In this document: piece after piece, positions 11,714 through 21,141 of the stretch
Numbering within the stretch: position 1 is the stretch's first letter
How the letters are laid out: each line of letters begins with the position of its first letter
From: Artocarpus heterophyllus
Lineage: Eukaryota; Streptophyta; Magnoliopsida; Rosales; Moraceae
NCBI GenBank assembly: GCA_025403435.1
Contig: JAJQZP010000216.1
Span: forward strand, 1 to 64,000
Direction: 5' to 3'
Length of the DNA stretch: 64,000 nt
Made by a program: the position numbers and the translations under genes
The notes under the pieces: model-generated
Databases searched by the model: none
The model's input: only the letters and a program-made list of their open reading frames with translations
What the model was told of the DNA's origin: nothing

Positions 11714-12580
11714 ATCTTAAGTTATTATTTTAACACCTGTTTGTCTCACGAGACTAAGACTGAGACTAGGATTATTTATCTAAATCCCATATTTAGTGAC
11801 AGATTCGGATTAGATTATTAGTTCGATGAACACAAAATAATCGCACAAATGTGGGATTAATAATCCCCCAAAAATGGTGGGATTGTTAGTCTAAAGACTT
11901 GAGATTATTTCCCCTCTTTATTTCACCTCACTTACCCTTGATACTAACAGACTTGCCTCCCTAACCTCTGCCTTCGGCCAGCAAAGTCACCGTCGCACCC
12001 ACCTCCGATAAGCAAGGTCATCATGCGGCCATTATTCGGCCTCACCTCTAGCGTGCAAGATTGTCTTTTCGTTCACCTTCTCCAACGCAAGAGATCACCA
12101 TTTAGATCAGCTTTCTAGCGCGTGAGGTTGCCGTTGAGCCCACCTTCCTCTCCCAACCAAGACCTTCAATGTGCCTACACTTGACCTAACCCAGATTTGC
12201 ACCCTTTCTCTAACTCGCAACAACAGGAGGTCGCCATCTAATCGCACCCAGCCCAAAACTCAATTTGCTATCCCTCTACTTGCGGGATGTTTCCATTGTG
12301 GCATATGATGTTGAGGGCGCCATCTATTTGCCGCACTCAAGCCCCATTGTGATATATGAAATTCTCAAACTAGAGAATAAAAAAAAGACCCCTAAAACTT
12401 AGATATAATAATGTTCCATGTTTACGCCAAACAAAAATAGTGCTTCATTTTTTCAAACATATGATTTTAATTTTAAACATTATTATTATATATTCCTTCT
12501 TTACTTTCTCTATTTTTCAAAGGATTTTAATTAAATTTAATTTTTTGATAAATTTAATTTCAATGATTACTTTTAAGGGG
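11714..12580. other. Gene-free spacer with a GC-rich patch
   Basis: The segment 11930-12340 is GC- and C-rich within an AT-rich region, with loosely repeated phrases such as 'aaggtcatcatgcggcc' and 'cgcaagagatcacca'. Its flanks ('cacctgtttgtctcacgaga' on the left, 'gtttacgccaaacaaaaata' on the right) are weakly inverted. It may be a transposon carrying foreign sequence. No ORF is recognisable. Confidence 0.35.
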
Positions 12581-12587
12581 TGTTTGG

Positions 12588-12855
12588 CAGTAGTGATTTA
12601 TATCATTTTCTCATTTATAAATAGTGTAAAATTCTCATATGCTACAGTAACAATAAAAAAATCACTACAATATAAAGCTCTCACATGTTATAGTAAAAAC
12701 AGTTCTAACCATCTTGTCAAATACCGTATTAATTTGGTCCAATCAATATCTTACCAAACATATGATAAGATTATATATAATCCTATCCTATTTAATCCAA
12801 TCTAACCCTAACTCAACAATCTTATCCGATTCAACGTGCCAAACAAAGTGTGGTG
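12588..12855. mobile_element. Putative MITE
   Basis: The ends 'gtgtttggcagtagtg' and 'acgtgccaaacaaagtg' form a short imperfect inverted repeat. The inside carries the phrase 'aatataaagctctcacatgt', which recurs (often reverse-complemented) in other MITE-like stretches near 19600, 21880, 45270 and 62200. Confidence 0.45.
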
Positions 12856-13104
12856 TGCAACGTAATATATTACACATACAAAATCAACAAATTTAAATAT
12901 TCTTAAAACTATTTAGCTTTAAATGAAAACTATTTAGACAAATTCAATTGGATAATTATGATCTTCATATTCGAAATTTCTTTCTAAATTAAATTGCATT
13001 AACAATTAAAAAAATAATTGCATCAACAAAATTAAACTTTATCTTGTGAAAAAAAAAGGAGCAAGAATAAAAGGCAAATAAAAAACTAGCAGACAATAAT
13101 GGCC

Positions 13105-13262
13105 CTGTTCGGTTTTGTTCTTAAAATTTTTGGAAATGCTTTTGCTTGTTTTTCGAGGCAAAAATTTTAAAAACACTCTCAGTATAATTCTTTAAAAATT
13201 TTTATTTTCTAAAACAAAAACATTTTTACATATTTTGAAAATAATACCAAACGAACCGAATA
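13105..13262. mobile_element. Putative small MITE
   Basis: The left end 'cctgttcggttttgttc' is approximately the reverse complement of the right end 'ataccaaacgaaccgaat'. The interior is AT-rich with repeated 'ttttaaaaa' words. Confidence 0.4.
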
Positions 13263-13407
13263 TTTTTATTAAAAAATTGTGAATAAATATACGAAAAGAC
13301 AAAAAAAAATCTAATTTCAATAAAAAATTTGGGAAAATAATTATAAATATAAATCAATTGAGAATAAAAAATTAGAAATGTTCATGTACCAAAAAAAAAA
13401 AAACTGA

Positions 13408-13540
13408 CAACGAGAATTAAGGCCCGTTTGGTTCGAGTATTTGAATAAAGATTTGAATTTTATGAGAGAAAATACTGTAACAAAATAATTCAAACTGTGA
13501 TTTAAGTATCGAAACAAACGGGCCCTTAATTTTCTCGTCG
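13408..13540. mobile_element. Fold-back MITE in the PPR gene upstream region
   Basis: Left sequence 'cgagaattaaggcccgtttg' and right sequence 'caaacgggcccttaattttc' are reverse complements with one or two differences, and pairing continues inward ('gttcgagtatttgaat' with 'tgatttaagtatcgaaac'). The unit is about 130 bp and mostly stem. The GGCCCGTTTGG core is common in plant hAT-type MITEs. It ends roughly 135 bp before the first upstream ATG of the PPR gene. Confidence 0.7.
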
Positions 13541-13675
13541 ACTGTCAAGCGGAACTTGGAAAAAATAGGAAAAAGAAAAAAGAAAGATAAAACCGTTTAA
13601 TCCCAAAGCCCTCTCCCATCATTCTCTGTCTCCAGTCTTAAGTCTTAACATCTAATTTTCTGAGAGTCCCCTCCC

Positions 13676-13750
13676 ATGGCGAAGCCGAAGCTCTTCCAAT
13701 GGCCGCTGCGCAAACCCATCCTCAGAACCCTCACAACTTTTGAACTTTGA
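13676..13750 (+). CDS. Upstream ORF of the PPR gene, 24 codons
   Basis: An ATG at 13676 opens a 24-codon frame (MAKPKLFQWPLRKPILRTLT, then TFEL) that stops at 13748-13750, 39 bp before the proposed main ATG at 13790. If it is in the mRNA leader it could lower translation of the PPR protein. It could instead be an unused piece of an older N-terminus, since the peptide is basic and rich in K/R/P. No transcript data are available here. Confidence 0.4.
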   Translation: MAKPKLFQWPLRKPILRTLTTFEL

Positions 13751-13789
13751 GTTTTTCGGGTGCTCTATTCTTCCCTCCCAGCATTGTTA

Positions 13790-16584
13790 ATGGCAACTCC
13801 AGCTCTTTCTGTACCCAAATTGTCCCTAATTCCCTCTCCTAATCACTGCTATTCATTCTCAAACCTCCACAAAATCTCCACATTCTCTTCGCCATTTCTC
13901 ATCTCTCGTCCCTCTCCTTTTGGCTTTAGGCGAGTAATTCCAATCGCATCACCATCAGGTACTCCGAATTTAATGATCTTTTTTTCTCAACGGCTTCTTC
14001 GTACTTAATTCCAGCAAGAATCGGGGGAAAGAAGTCCATTTTGGCATATCAGATATTAATTAGAACTTTTGGAGCTTTATTTCGATGAGACAATTTGAAG
14101 TTACTTCTAGTTTCATTTATCATAATTAGGGTGGACTTTGACCCTGATTCATCAATTTCTAAATATTGAATTTTAGTCCCAAGAGTAGTCAGAAGGCTTC
14201 ATGAAGTGGTGATGCTTTATAGTGAATTGCATTGATTTTCTTTTTGATACTCTCAACTTGTGTTCAATGATTTGTTCAGCTGTTTTTAGAGTAACTTGAG
14301 AAAATTAGATAAAATTTCCTAGATTTAATAATTAGTTATTTGTTCTTAACTTCGGTGGCTTAGGAGTTAGTGAGGATGTGATTATTGTCTGTTCTTCTTT
14401 TTGTGTTCTCTGGGATAGAGGGCCTTACTACTTGATTAAATTTTCCTAGCTTCGTTTAGTGCTGAAAGTGGTTGTCTTGGAAATCTGCAAATTCAAGAAG
14501 CCTACAGATGCCGTGACCAGGAACAAGTTTCATCGAATTCTATATCCGATTGTCTCCTTTCCGAGAAAATCTTACTGAGTTTAAAGCAAGGTAATCTCAA
14601 CTCCTTGCACGGCTATGTGTTTCGATTAAATCCATCAGTTGTAGTCGAAATTCTTACTCGCTGTGAAAATTTGCAACTGGGTATGAAGTTTGTTGATTTA
14701 ATTATGATGAATTGTCCAAATATGAGGCATTCCTCACAGTCTTTGAGTGTGATGATTCACGTCTTGGTGCGTAGTCGGAGATTGTCCGAAGCACAAGCTC
14801 TGGTACTTAGAATGGTGAGAAGAAGTGGCGTTTCAAGATTTGAAGTTGTTGAATCTTTGGTTTCGACATATCATAGTGGTTGTGGGTCAAATCGTTTGGT
14901 GTTTGATTTATTGGTTAGGACTTATGTGCAGGCTAAGAAGTTGAGGGAAGGGTCTGAGGTGTTTCAGATGTTGAGAAGCAAAGGATTTAATGTTTCCATA
15001 AGTGCATGTAATAGTCTTCTTGGAGGGCTTGTGAAAGTTGGTTGGGTTGATTTGGCATGGGAAGTATATTGGGAAGTCGTTAGAAGTGGGATTGATTTGA
15101 ATGTTTATACGCTTAACATCATGGTCAATGCACTGTGTAAAGATGGCAAAGTCGACCACGCCAAGTTGTTCTTATCGGACATGGAAGAGAAGGGGATTTT
15201 TCCAGATATAGTGACATATAATACATTGATTAATGCCTATTGTCGCCAAGGGCTTTTGGAAGAAGCTTTTCGTTTAGTAAACTTTATGTCATCTAAGGGG
15301 CTGAGTCCTGGACTTCTTACTTATAACACTATAATAAAAGGATTGTGCAAAGTGGGAAATTGTACAAGAGCAAAGGAAGTCTTGGATGAGATTTTGCAGC
15401 TTGGGTTGAACCCTGATACTACTACATACAATGCATTGCTTTCCGAGAGTTGTAAAACAAATAAGATTGCAGAGGCTGAGGCAATTTTCCGTGAAATGTC
15501 AGGCAGAGGTGTTTATCCTGATCTAATTAGCTTTAGTGCACTGATTGGCATGTTTGCAAGGATCGGGCATCTTGAACAAGCTTTAACTTATTTTAAAAGT
15601 CTGAAAGGGGCAGGATTGGTTCCAGACAATGTGGTCTATACTATCCTTATAGATGGATATTGTAAAAAGGGTATCATGTCAGAGGCGTTAAAGATGAGGG
15701 ATGAAATGCTAGAGCAAGGTTGTGTTGTGGATGTGGTTACATACAATAGTATTTTGAATGGATTGTGTAGGGACATGAATCTTGCTGATGCAGACATGCT
15801 GTTAAATGAGATGGTGGAAAGGGGTGTTGTTCCTGATTTTTATACTTTCACCACACTTATTCATGGATATTGTAAGAATGGGAATACGAGTAGAGCACTC
15901 AATTTATTCCAGACAATGACTGGAAGGAATCTTAAGCCTGATGTTGTGACATACAATACATTGATTGATGGGTTTTGCAAAGCAGGCGAAATAGAGAAAG
16001 CTAAGGAATTATGGGGTGATATGATCTCTAGGAGAATATTCCCTAATCACATTTCATACTGCATTTTAATAAATGGGTTCTGTAGCATGGGTCATGTATC
16101 TGAGGCCTTCAGATTATGGGACCAGATGGTGGAAGAAGGCATAAAATCCACTCTTGTGACTTGTAACACCGTAATAAAGGGCTACTGTCGGTCCAATGAT
16201 GCTGCAAAGGCAGAGGAATTCTTGGGAAAAATGATATCTCGAGGAGTTGTTCCTGACAGCATTACGTACAACACTTTAGTTAATGGATTTGTTAGAGAGG
16301 AGAATCTGGACAAAGCTTTTGCTTCGATTAGAAAAATGGAAGATCAAGGGTTATTGCCCGATGTTATTACATACAACGTAATTCTAAATGGGTTCTCTAA
16401 ACAAGGTAGAATGCAAGAAGCTGAGCAAGTACTTCGGAGGATGCTTGAAAGAGGTGTAAATCCTGATAGATTTACTTATACATCATTGATAAATGGACAT
16501 GTATCCCAGGACAACTTGAAGGAAGCATTTCGTTTCCATGATGAAATGCTGCAAAGGGGGTTTGTACCAGATGACAAATTTTAA
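13790..16584 (+). CDS. P-class pentatricopeptide repeat protein (At5g01110-like), two exons
   Basis: Proposed exons are 13790-13958 and 14450-16584, with a 491-bp GT-AG intron (donor CAG|GTACTC, acceptor TTTTCCTAG|CTTCG). The intron is phase 1 and joins into one open frame of about 767 residues. Residues 1-56 are rich in Ser and basic residues, as in an organelle transit peptide. From about residue 204 to the C-terminus there are about 16 tandem 35-residue PPR motifs with signatures such as TYNTLIDGFCKAGEIEKAKE and VVTYNTLI. There is no E, DYW or SMR domain after the last motif, so it is P class. P-class proteins bind single-stranded organellar RNA and affect its processing, stability or translation; the target is unknown. 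Length and the C-terminal ending (PDDKF) resemble Arabidopsis At5g01110 as I remember it. The start at 13790 is chosen because it begins the leader-like peptide. The frame runs open upstream of 14605, so a start inside exon 2 is unlikely. Confidence 0.9.
13959..14449 (+). other. Intron of the PPR gene
   Basis: GT at 13959 and AG at 14448-14449. The exon 2 frame has an in-frame stop at 14437-14439, so coding cannot extend further left without splicing. A second AG at 14458-14459 would give the wrong frame for joining to exon 1. The interior is T-rich, as expected for a plant intron. Confidence 0.75.
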
Positions 16585-19100
16585 CTTTCTGCTTTCTTAG
16601 ATGAAGGTATGAGGTTCTCGTGCAACTACTTCATCTTAACATGCTGTTTTGTTGAAATTAGTTTAATTGTATGTCCTTATTTCTTGCAGTTTGTTTGCAC
16701 TAACAGTGTTATAGGAAAGGTGGAGATTCTTATCTATTTTATTCGGCATACCTGTGTATACTTGCGAAGGTTTGGTTCCCTGCCTGGTTGAAAACATTTT
16801 GATAGCCATTTATGAAGTTGTGAAGTTAAATGTTTCTTCTACTATGTAGGAAACTTTGAATTTGGAGAGGAGATAATCATTCCCATGAAAGCTCTTTTCC
16901 AAATTTGAGGAAACTTGTTGCATCTGTCGCACAAAAGTAATGGACATATGTCATCGTCAAGTTCACTGTATGGAAGTAATTTCTTATTCTATTTTTATCC
17001 CTCAAGGATTTCCAGTTTCATATTTTATTTGAGCATTTATTATTCCCGAGAGTCTGAACAATTTGAGCCAAGCCCGGCTGTGTTGTTCTAGATAGTCAAA
17101 TTTTAATCAATTTCATTGTGAGCATCAGCCCGTCTAACTTTAGGTCTCAACATATTAGCGTGACCTTGGCTTTGAAAATGGAGCTTGAGCTTTATTTTTT
17201 TGCATAAACAAACTCAAGCTTGAGTCTTGTATATATGTGTTGGGGGTGGGGGGGTGGGGTGGACTCTAATATTTTATTGGAACTGTGTATTAAATAAATT
17301 TACAAACATTTTTGTATGGGATCTTTGTTCTAGCTTCTTCATCACCAAAAGACGAGCTTGAGCTAAAACCTTACAGACATTCTTCGTAGTTACTGAGCCT
17401 GATTTCACAGCCACCTTACTCTTCATTAGAATTTTTGCATCATTGGACTCATGTCGTTCATGCATCCACAATTAGGAATCAATTACCATATGCAGGACTA
17501 CCAGTATTAAGTGCTTAGGATGGTGAATGTGTTGTGTATAAATACTTCTTGGTTCATATTTTTTTTGGGGGGGTTTGGGAAATTTTTTTTTTTTTTTTGC
17601 TTGTTATTGTGTAGATCATATATAGGTGAATGCAGTGACGGTGGAATATATATATAGTTGCCTCTTGGTTTTTTTTTTTTTTTTTTGAGTTTGGCAGAAT
17701 ATTTCACCTTGTTATTGGGTTTTTTTTAGAGTATATAAAAGAGTGTTGTAGTATTTACTCTCTCACAATGCACTATTTTAAAGTCTTGGTTAATTTATTG
17801 TGTGCTTTTGTACAAAATTACTATTTACGTCTTCTTTCTTCTTCTTCGTTGTCTTCGTGGGACAGGGTGGTTTTTTTTTTTTTTTTTTTTAACTTGTGGA
17901 TAAAGAGTAAATTTCTGCTTTAGCCTAAAGTTAAGTGCATGCCTAGATTTTAATTGTGTAGACACAGAAATTCGCATACATGACTTCGAGTGAAGTCCTG
18001 ATGATACCTTTTGGTCTATCCTCCCTGTTGAACTAAAATGCACTTGGCTAGTTAGATGCCATGCACCATGTCGGGATCTTCTTGCTCGTCGGTTTTCCTC
18101 TTGGCTTTTTATTGAAGTGACAAGGTGAATCCCCATAGGATTGGGATGTTACTGTTTACCCTTGTAGCTTCTACTCTCATTAACTAATTGTGAGCATAGA
18201 GGAACCTATTCATATATGAATCATCTTGGCTAATTTTTAGAAGTCATTAGTTATTCTTATTCAAGTTCATCCTTGAAGGCAGGTATGCTAATGATGACCA
18301 TTTCATGGACAAGGGCTTCCTCCTTTCCAGTTGCAAATATTGGATCATATCTTTAGAAACAAGAGATTGTCACCCAATGAAAAATTTGGTATTCATTGGT
18401 ATAAGGAATGGAGCTTCCGAATCAAGATGTTTTCTTAGGTCAATTATCGTTGAAGTCTATGATGGACTTTGGGCTTTCCACCGTTCTAGAGTGCATAATT
18501 TGCTGGATTTCTACCTTGGGATCGTAGAATATATGCCTTTTGACAAGTTGGCTTCCGAGGCAATGGATTCTCATATATAGCAGGAGAGAATTTGGGGTGG
18601 TGCTTCTGAAAGTTGAACTTTGAAGAAATGTAGTTTGGAAGATTTTGGCTGGTGGAAGATTGTTTATTCTTGTCTCAAGTGACTTGAAGATTATGGGCAT
18701 TCTAGTTTATTTCTTGAGGGGCTTGCTTACAACTTTTCCTGCAAAAGAAATCAAAAAGGGTTAGGAAGCCGAAGGGTGATAGGTGAGGTAGGTGCTGCCT
18801 CTAACATAAGTTGTTTATCTGCTCTGGTTGAATGATAAATGTAAGAAGAATTTCCATACTTTGGTTGTTTACAGAAGCTGTCGTTTTTCCAGTGAATTTA
18901 ACGAAAATATTATGCGATTAAGTAATAAAAATTGCTTTTCGCATGGCCCTTTTAGAATACCTTCTCAAAAGTGAGAATTATAGGAGAAAAGTAGAGAATA
19001 TAGCGTAACTCACGTTGGTTCTTTAAGGTTTTGAATACACCGATGAATTTATCCTTTTAATGAGTATAGTATGTATTATTTTGTCCAAAAAAAGGGGTTT
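16585..19100. other. 3' flank of the PPR gene and gene-free spacer
   Basis: The first few hundred bases should include the 3' UTR. An AATAAA-type sequence occurs at 17294. T and G homopolymer tracts lie at 17560-17690 and 17870-17890. The stretch 18290-18830 is less AT-rich and holds ORFs of about 90 residues on both strands (18305-18580 plus, 18440-18700 minus). I recognise neither and cannot support a gene. Confidence 0.5.
17242..17262 (+). other. G-quadruplex-forming tract
   Basis: G runs of 5, 7, 4 and 2 separated by single T bases. The 7-G run can be split, so four runs of at least three G are available for an intramolecular quadruplex. It lies about 660 bp past the PPR stop codon, on the sense strand. 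Confidence 0.6.
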
Positions 19101-19106
19101 CAAAGT

Positions 19107-21141
19107 TGGATAAATTTTATTTTTACCCCCTCTAATTTTGGTTCGTTTGTGACCTTGCCCTTTGAGCTTTGAAAATTGGCATGTACACCCTTCAAACTTC
19201 AAAACGTTAACAAAAATGTACCTCAAACTTCAAAATGTTAGCAAAAATATCCCTTTTTGTGACATTCGATCCCAAAAGTGTTACTTTTGCCTCTCGAACT
19301 GTGGTAAATATGTCATTTTGTTTTTAAAGTTTGGGAGTTGAATTTGGAGAAATATTAAAGTTCAAGGGTACAATATATACATCTTAAAGTTAGAAAGGCA
19401 TATTGATACAAGTGACACAGTTTGAAAGGAATTTGTTAAATTTTCCCATATAAATAATCTTATGCATTTTATCCTTTGGTGGGAACTGTCCTTTCTTCCC
19501 GTTTGGTTTCTTGGTTTGAATTATGCTAACCTGATTTTTTTAACCAAAAAAAAATTGAACTAGGGCTTCGTTTGGCAAACAAATAAGTTACAACTACTAT
19601 AGTGTAAAACTTTCACATATTAAAGTGTTAAGCAAAAGTTTGCTATAATACAAAACTCTTACATGTTATAGTATTTAAAATCCAACTTATAATTCAAAAA
19701 CTAGTATTTTAGTCCCCTAAACTTTTTTCTTTTCTTTTTAAGTTAACAATTCTTTACACAAGTCACAACTCAAATTGCTCATCCAAGAGCTTCGAATTAT
19801 GAATTGAGTCAACAATTGTTACACACTTAGTTTGATGTTGCGTCGTTTTTTTGGATTTTTGTGCTTATTAAATGAAAGAAAAGAAAAATGAATTGCAAGA
19901 AAAAAATTAAATGAATATGCAAGCAAAATATATACGCATATATATAAATTTATATATAATATATATATATATATGTAAATTTCAATTATATATATAAATG
20001 CATAGGCCTGTATAAAATACTTTTAACAAAATGGATGTTAAACAATACAAAAAAAGAACTACTATTTAGGTGAGAAGTTTGAGTTTTGACTTGTGTGAAA
20101 AAATATTGACTAGAAAAGAAAATGAAAAAGGTTTAGGGGTAAAAATATCAATTTTTAAAATTTAGGGGCAAGATGACATAGTTATTAAAGTTCAAGGGGC
20201 AAAAATAAAATTTTATAGACAGAATGTCATAAAAGGAGCATTTCCGCTAACGTTTTGAAGTTCGATGGGTGTGTATGCTAGTTTTCCAAGTTTGGGGGGC
20301 AAAAAAAAATTTATCCTTTAAAGTTTAAGGATTGAATATGGAGAAGTATTATAGTTCAGGGGTACAACAAGTATGTTTTAAAATTTAGAGGGCATTTTGA
20401 CACAAATAACATAGTTCGAAGGAATTTGTAAAATTTGTCCTTATGGGGGTTGTTCCTATTCTTGCTTATGTAACATTATTCTTGTTCTAGTTAGTTTTTG
20501 TTCTTGTTTGGAGGTATCCAAAAAAAAATTCTTATCGTATATTTTAGATTGTATCATAGGCCTATATAAAATACTTTTTAACAAAATGGACGTTAAACAA
20601 TACAAAAAAGAGAACTACTATTTAGGTGAGAAGTTTGAGTTTTGACTTGTCTGAAAAAATATTGACTAGAAAAGAAAATGAAAAAGGTTTAGGGGTAAAA
20701 ACACCAGTTTTTAAAGTTTAGGGGTAAGATGACATAGTTATTAAAGTTCAATGGGCAAAAATAAAACTTTAAAGACGGAATGTCATAAAAGGAGCATTTT
20801 CGCTAACGTTTTGAAGTTCGAGGGATGTGCATGCCAGTTTTCAAAGTTTGGGGACTAAGGTGACAATCTGACCAAAGTTCAGGGGGCAGAAAAAAATTTA
20901 TCCTTTAAAGTTTAAGGAGTGAATATGGAGAAGTATTATAGTTCAGGGGTACAACAGGTACGTTTTAAAATTTATAGGGTATTTTGACATAAATAACATA
21001 GTTCAAGGGAATTTGTAAAATTTGTCCTTATGGGGGTTGTTCCTATTCTTGCTATTGGAACATTGTTCTTGTTCTAGTTAGTTTTTGTTCTTGTTTGGAG
21101 GTATCCAAAAAAAAATTCTTATCTTATATTTTAGATTGTAT
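19107..21141. repeat. Composite inverted and direct repeat, probably a DNA transposon
   Basis: The left arm (about 19107-19302, 'ggataaattttatttttacc') is the reverse complement of right-arm sequences at about 20160-20312 and 20735-20905. A second block ('ttaaagttcaagggtacaa' type) occurs in direct orientation at about 19320-19445, 20315-20440 and 20905-21030. The segment 20001-20554 is tandemly duplicated as 20555-21141; the second copy has about 33 bp more. No coding sequence is visible. Long inverted arms suggest a MULE-like element, but no target duplication was found. Confidence 0.65.
19564..19705. mobile_element. MITE-like segment inside the composite repeat
   Basis: Contains 'cgtttggcaaacaaataagt' at the left and the recurring family phrase 'actcttacatgttatagta'. 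The right border is unclear. Confidence 0.3.

Noticed and set aside
12440..12805. 121-codon hydrophobic ORF
   Set aside because: AT-rich composition produces Ile/Phe/Leu-rich peptides by chance; it overlaps a MITE and matches no family I know.
14908..15159. Minus-strand ORF of 83 codons within the PPR gene
   Set aside because: Antisense shadow of a strongly supported gene with no recognisable domain.
14605..16584. PPR protein starting at 14605 as a single-exon 659-residue ORF
   Set aside because: The codon at 14605 is TTG, and the same frame stays open and coding-like back to 14440. A spliced upstream exon with a transit-like peptide fits better.
18305..18580. 91-codon ORF in a less AT-rich stretch
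   Set aside because: No recognisable domain, no splice structure and an overlapping antisense ORF of similar length. Left as unexplained spacer.
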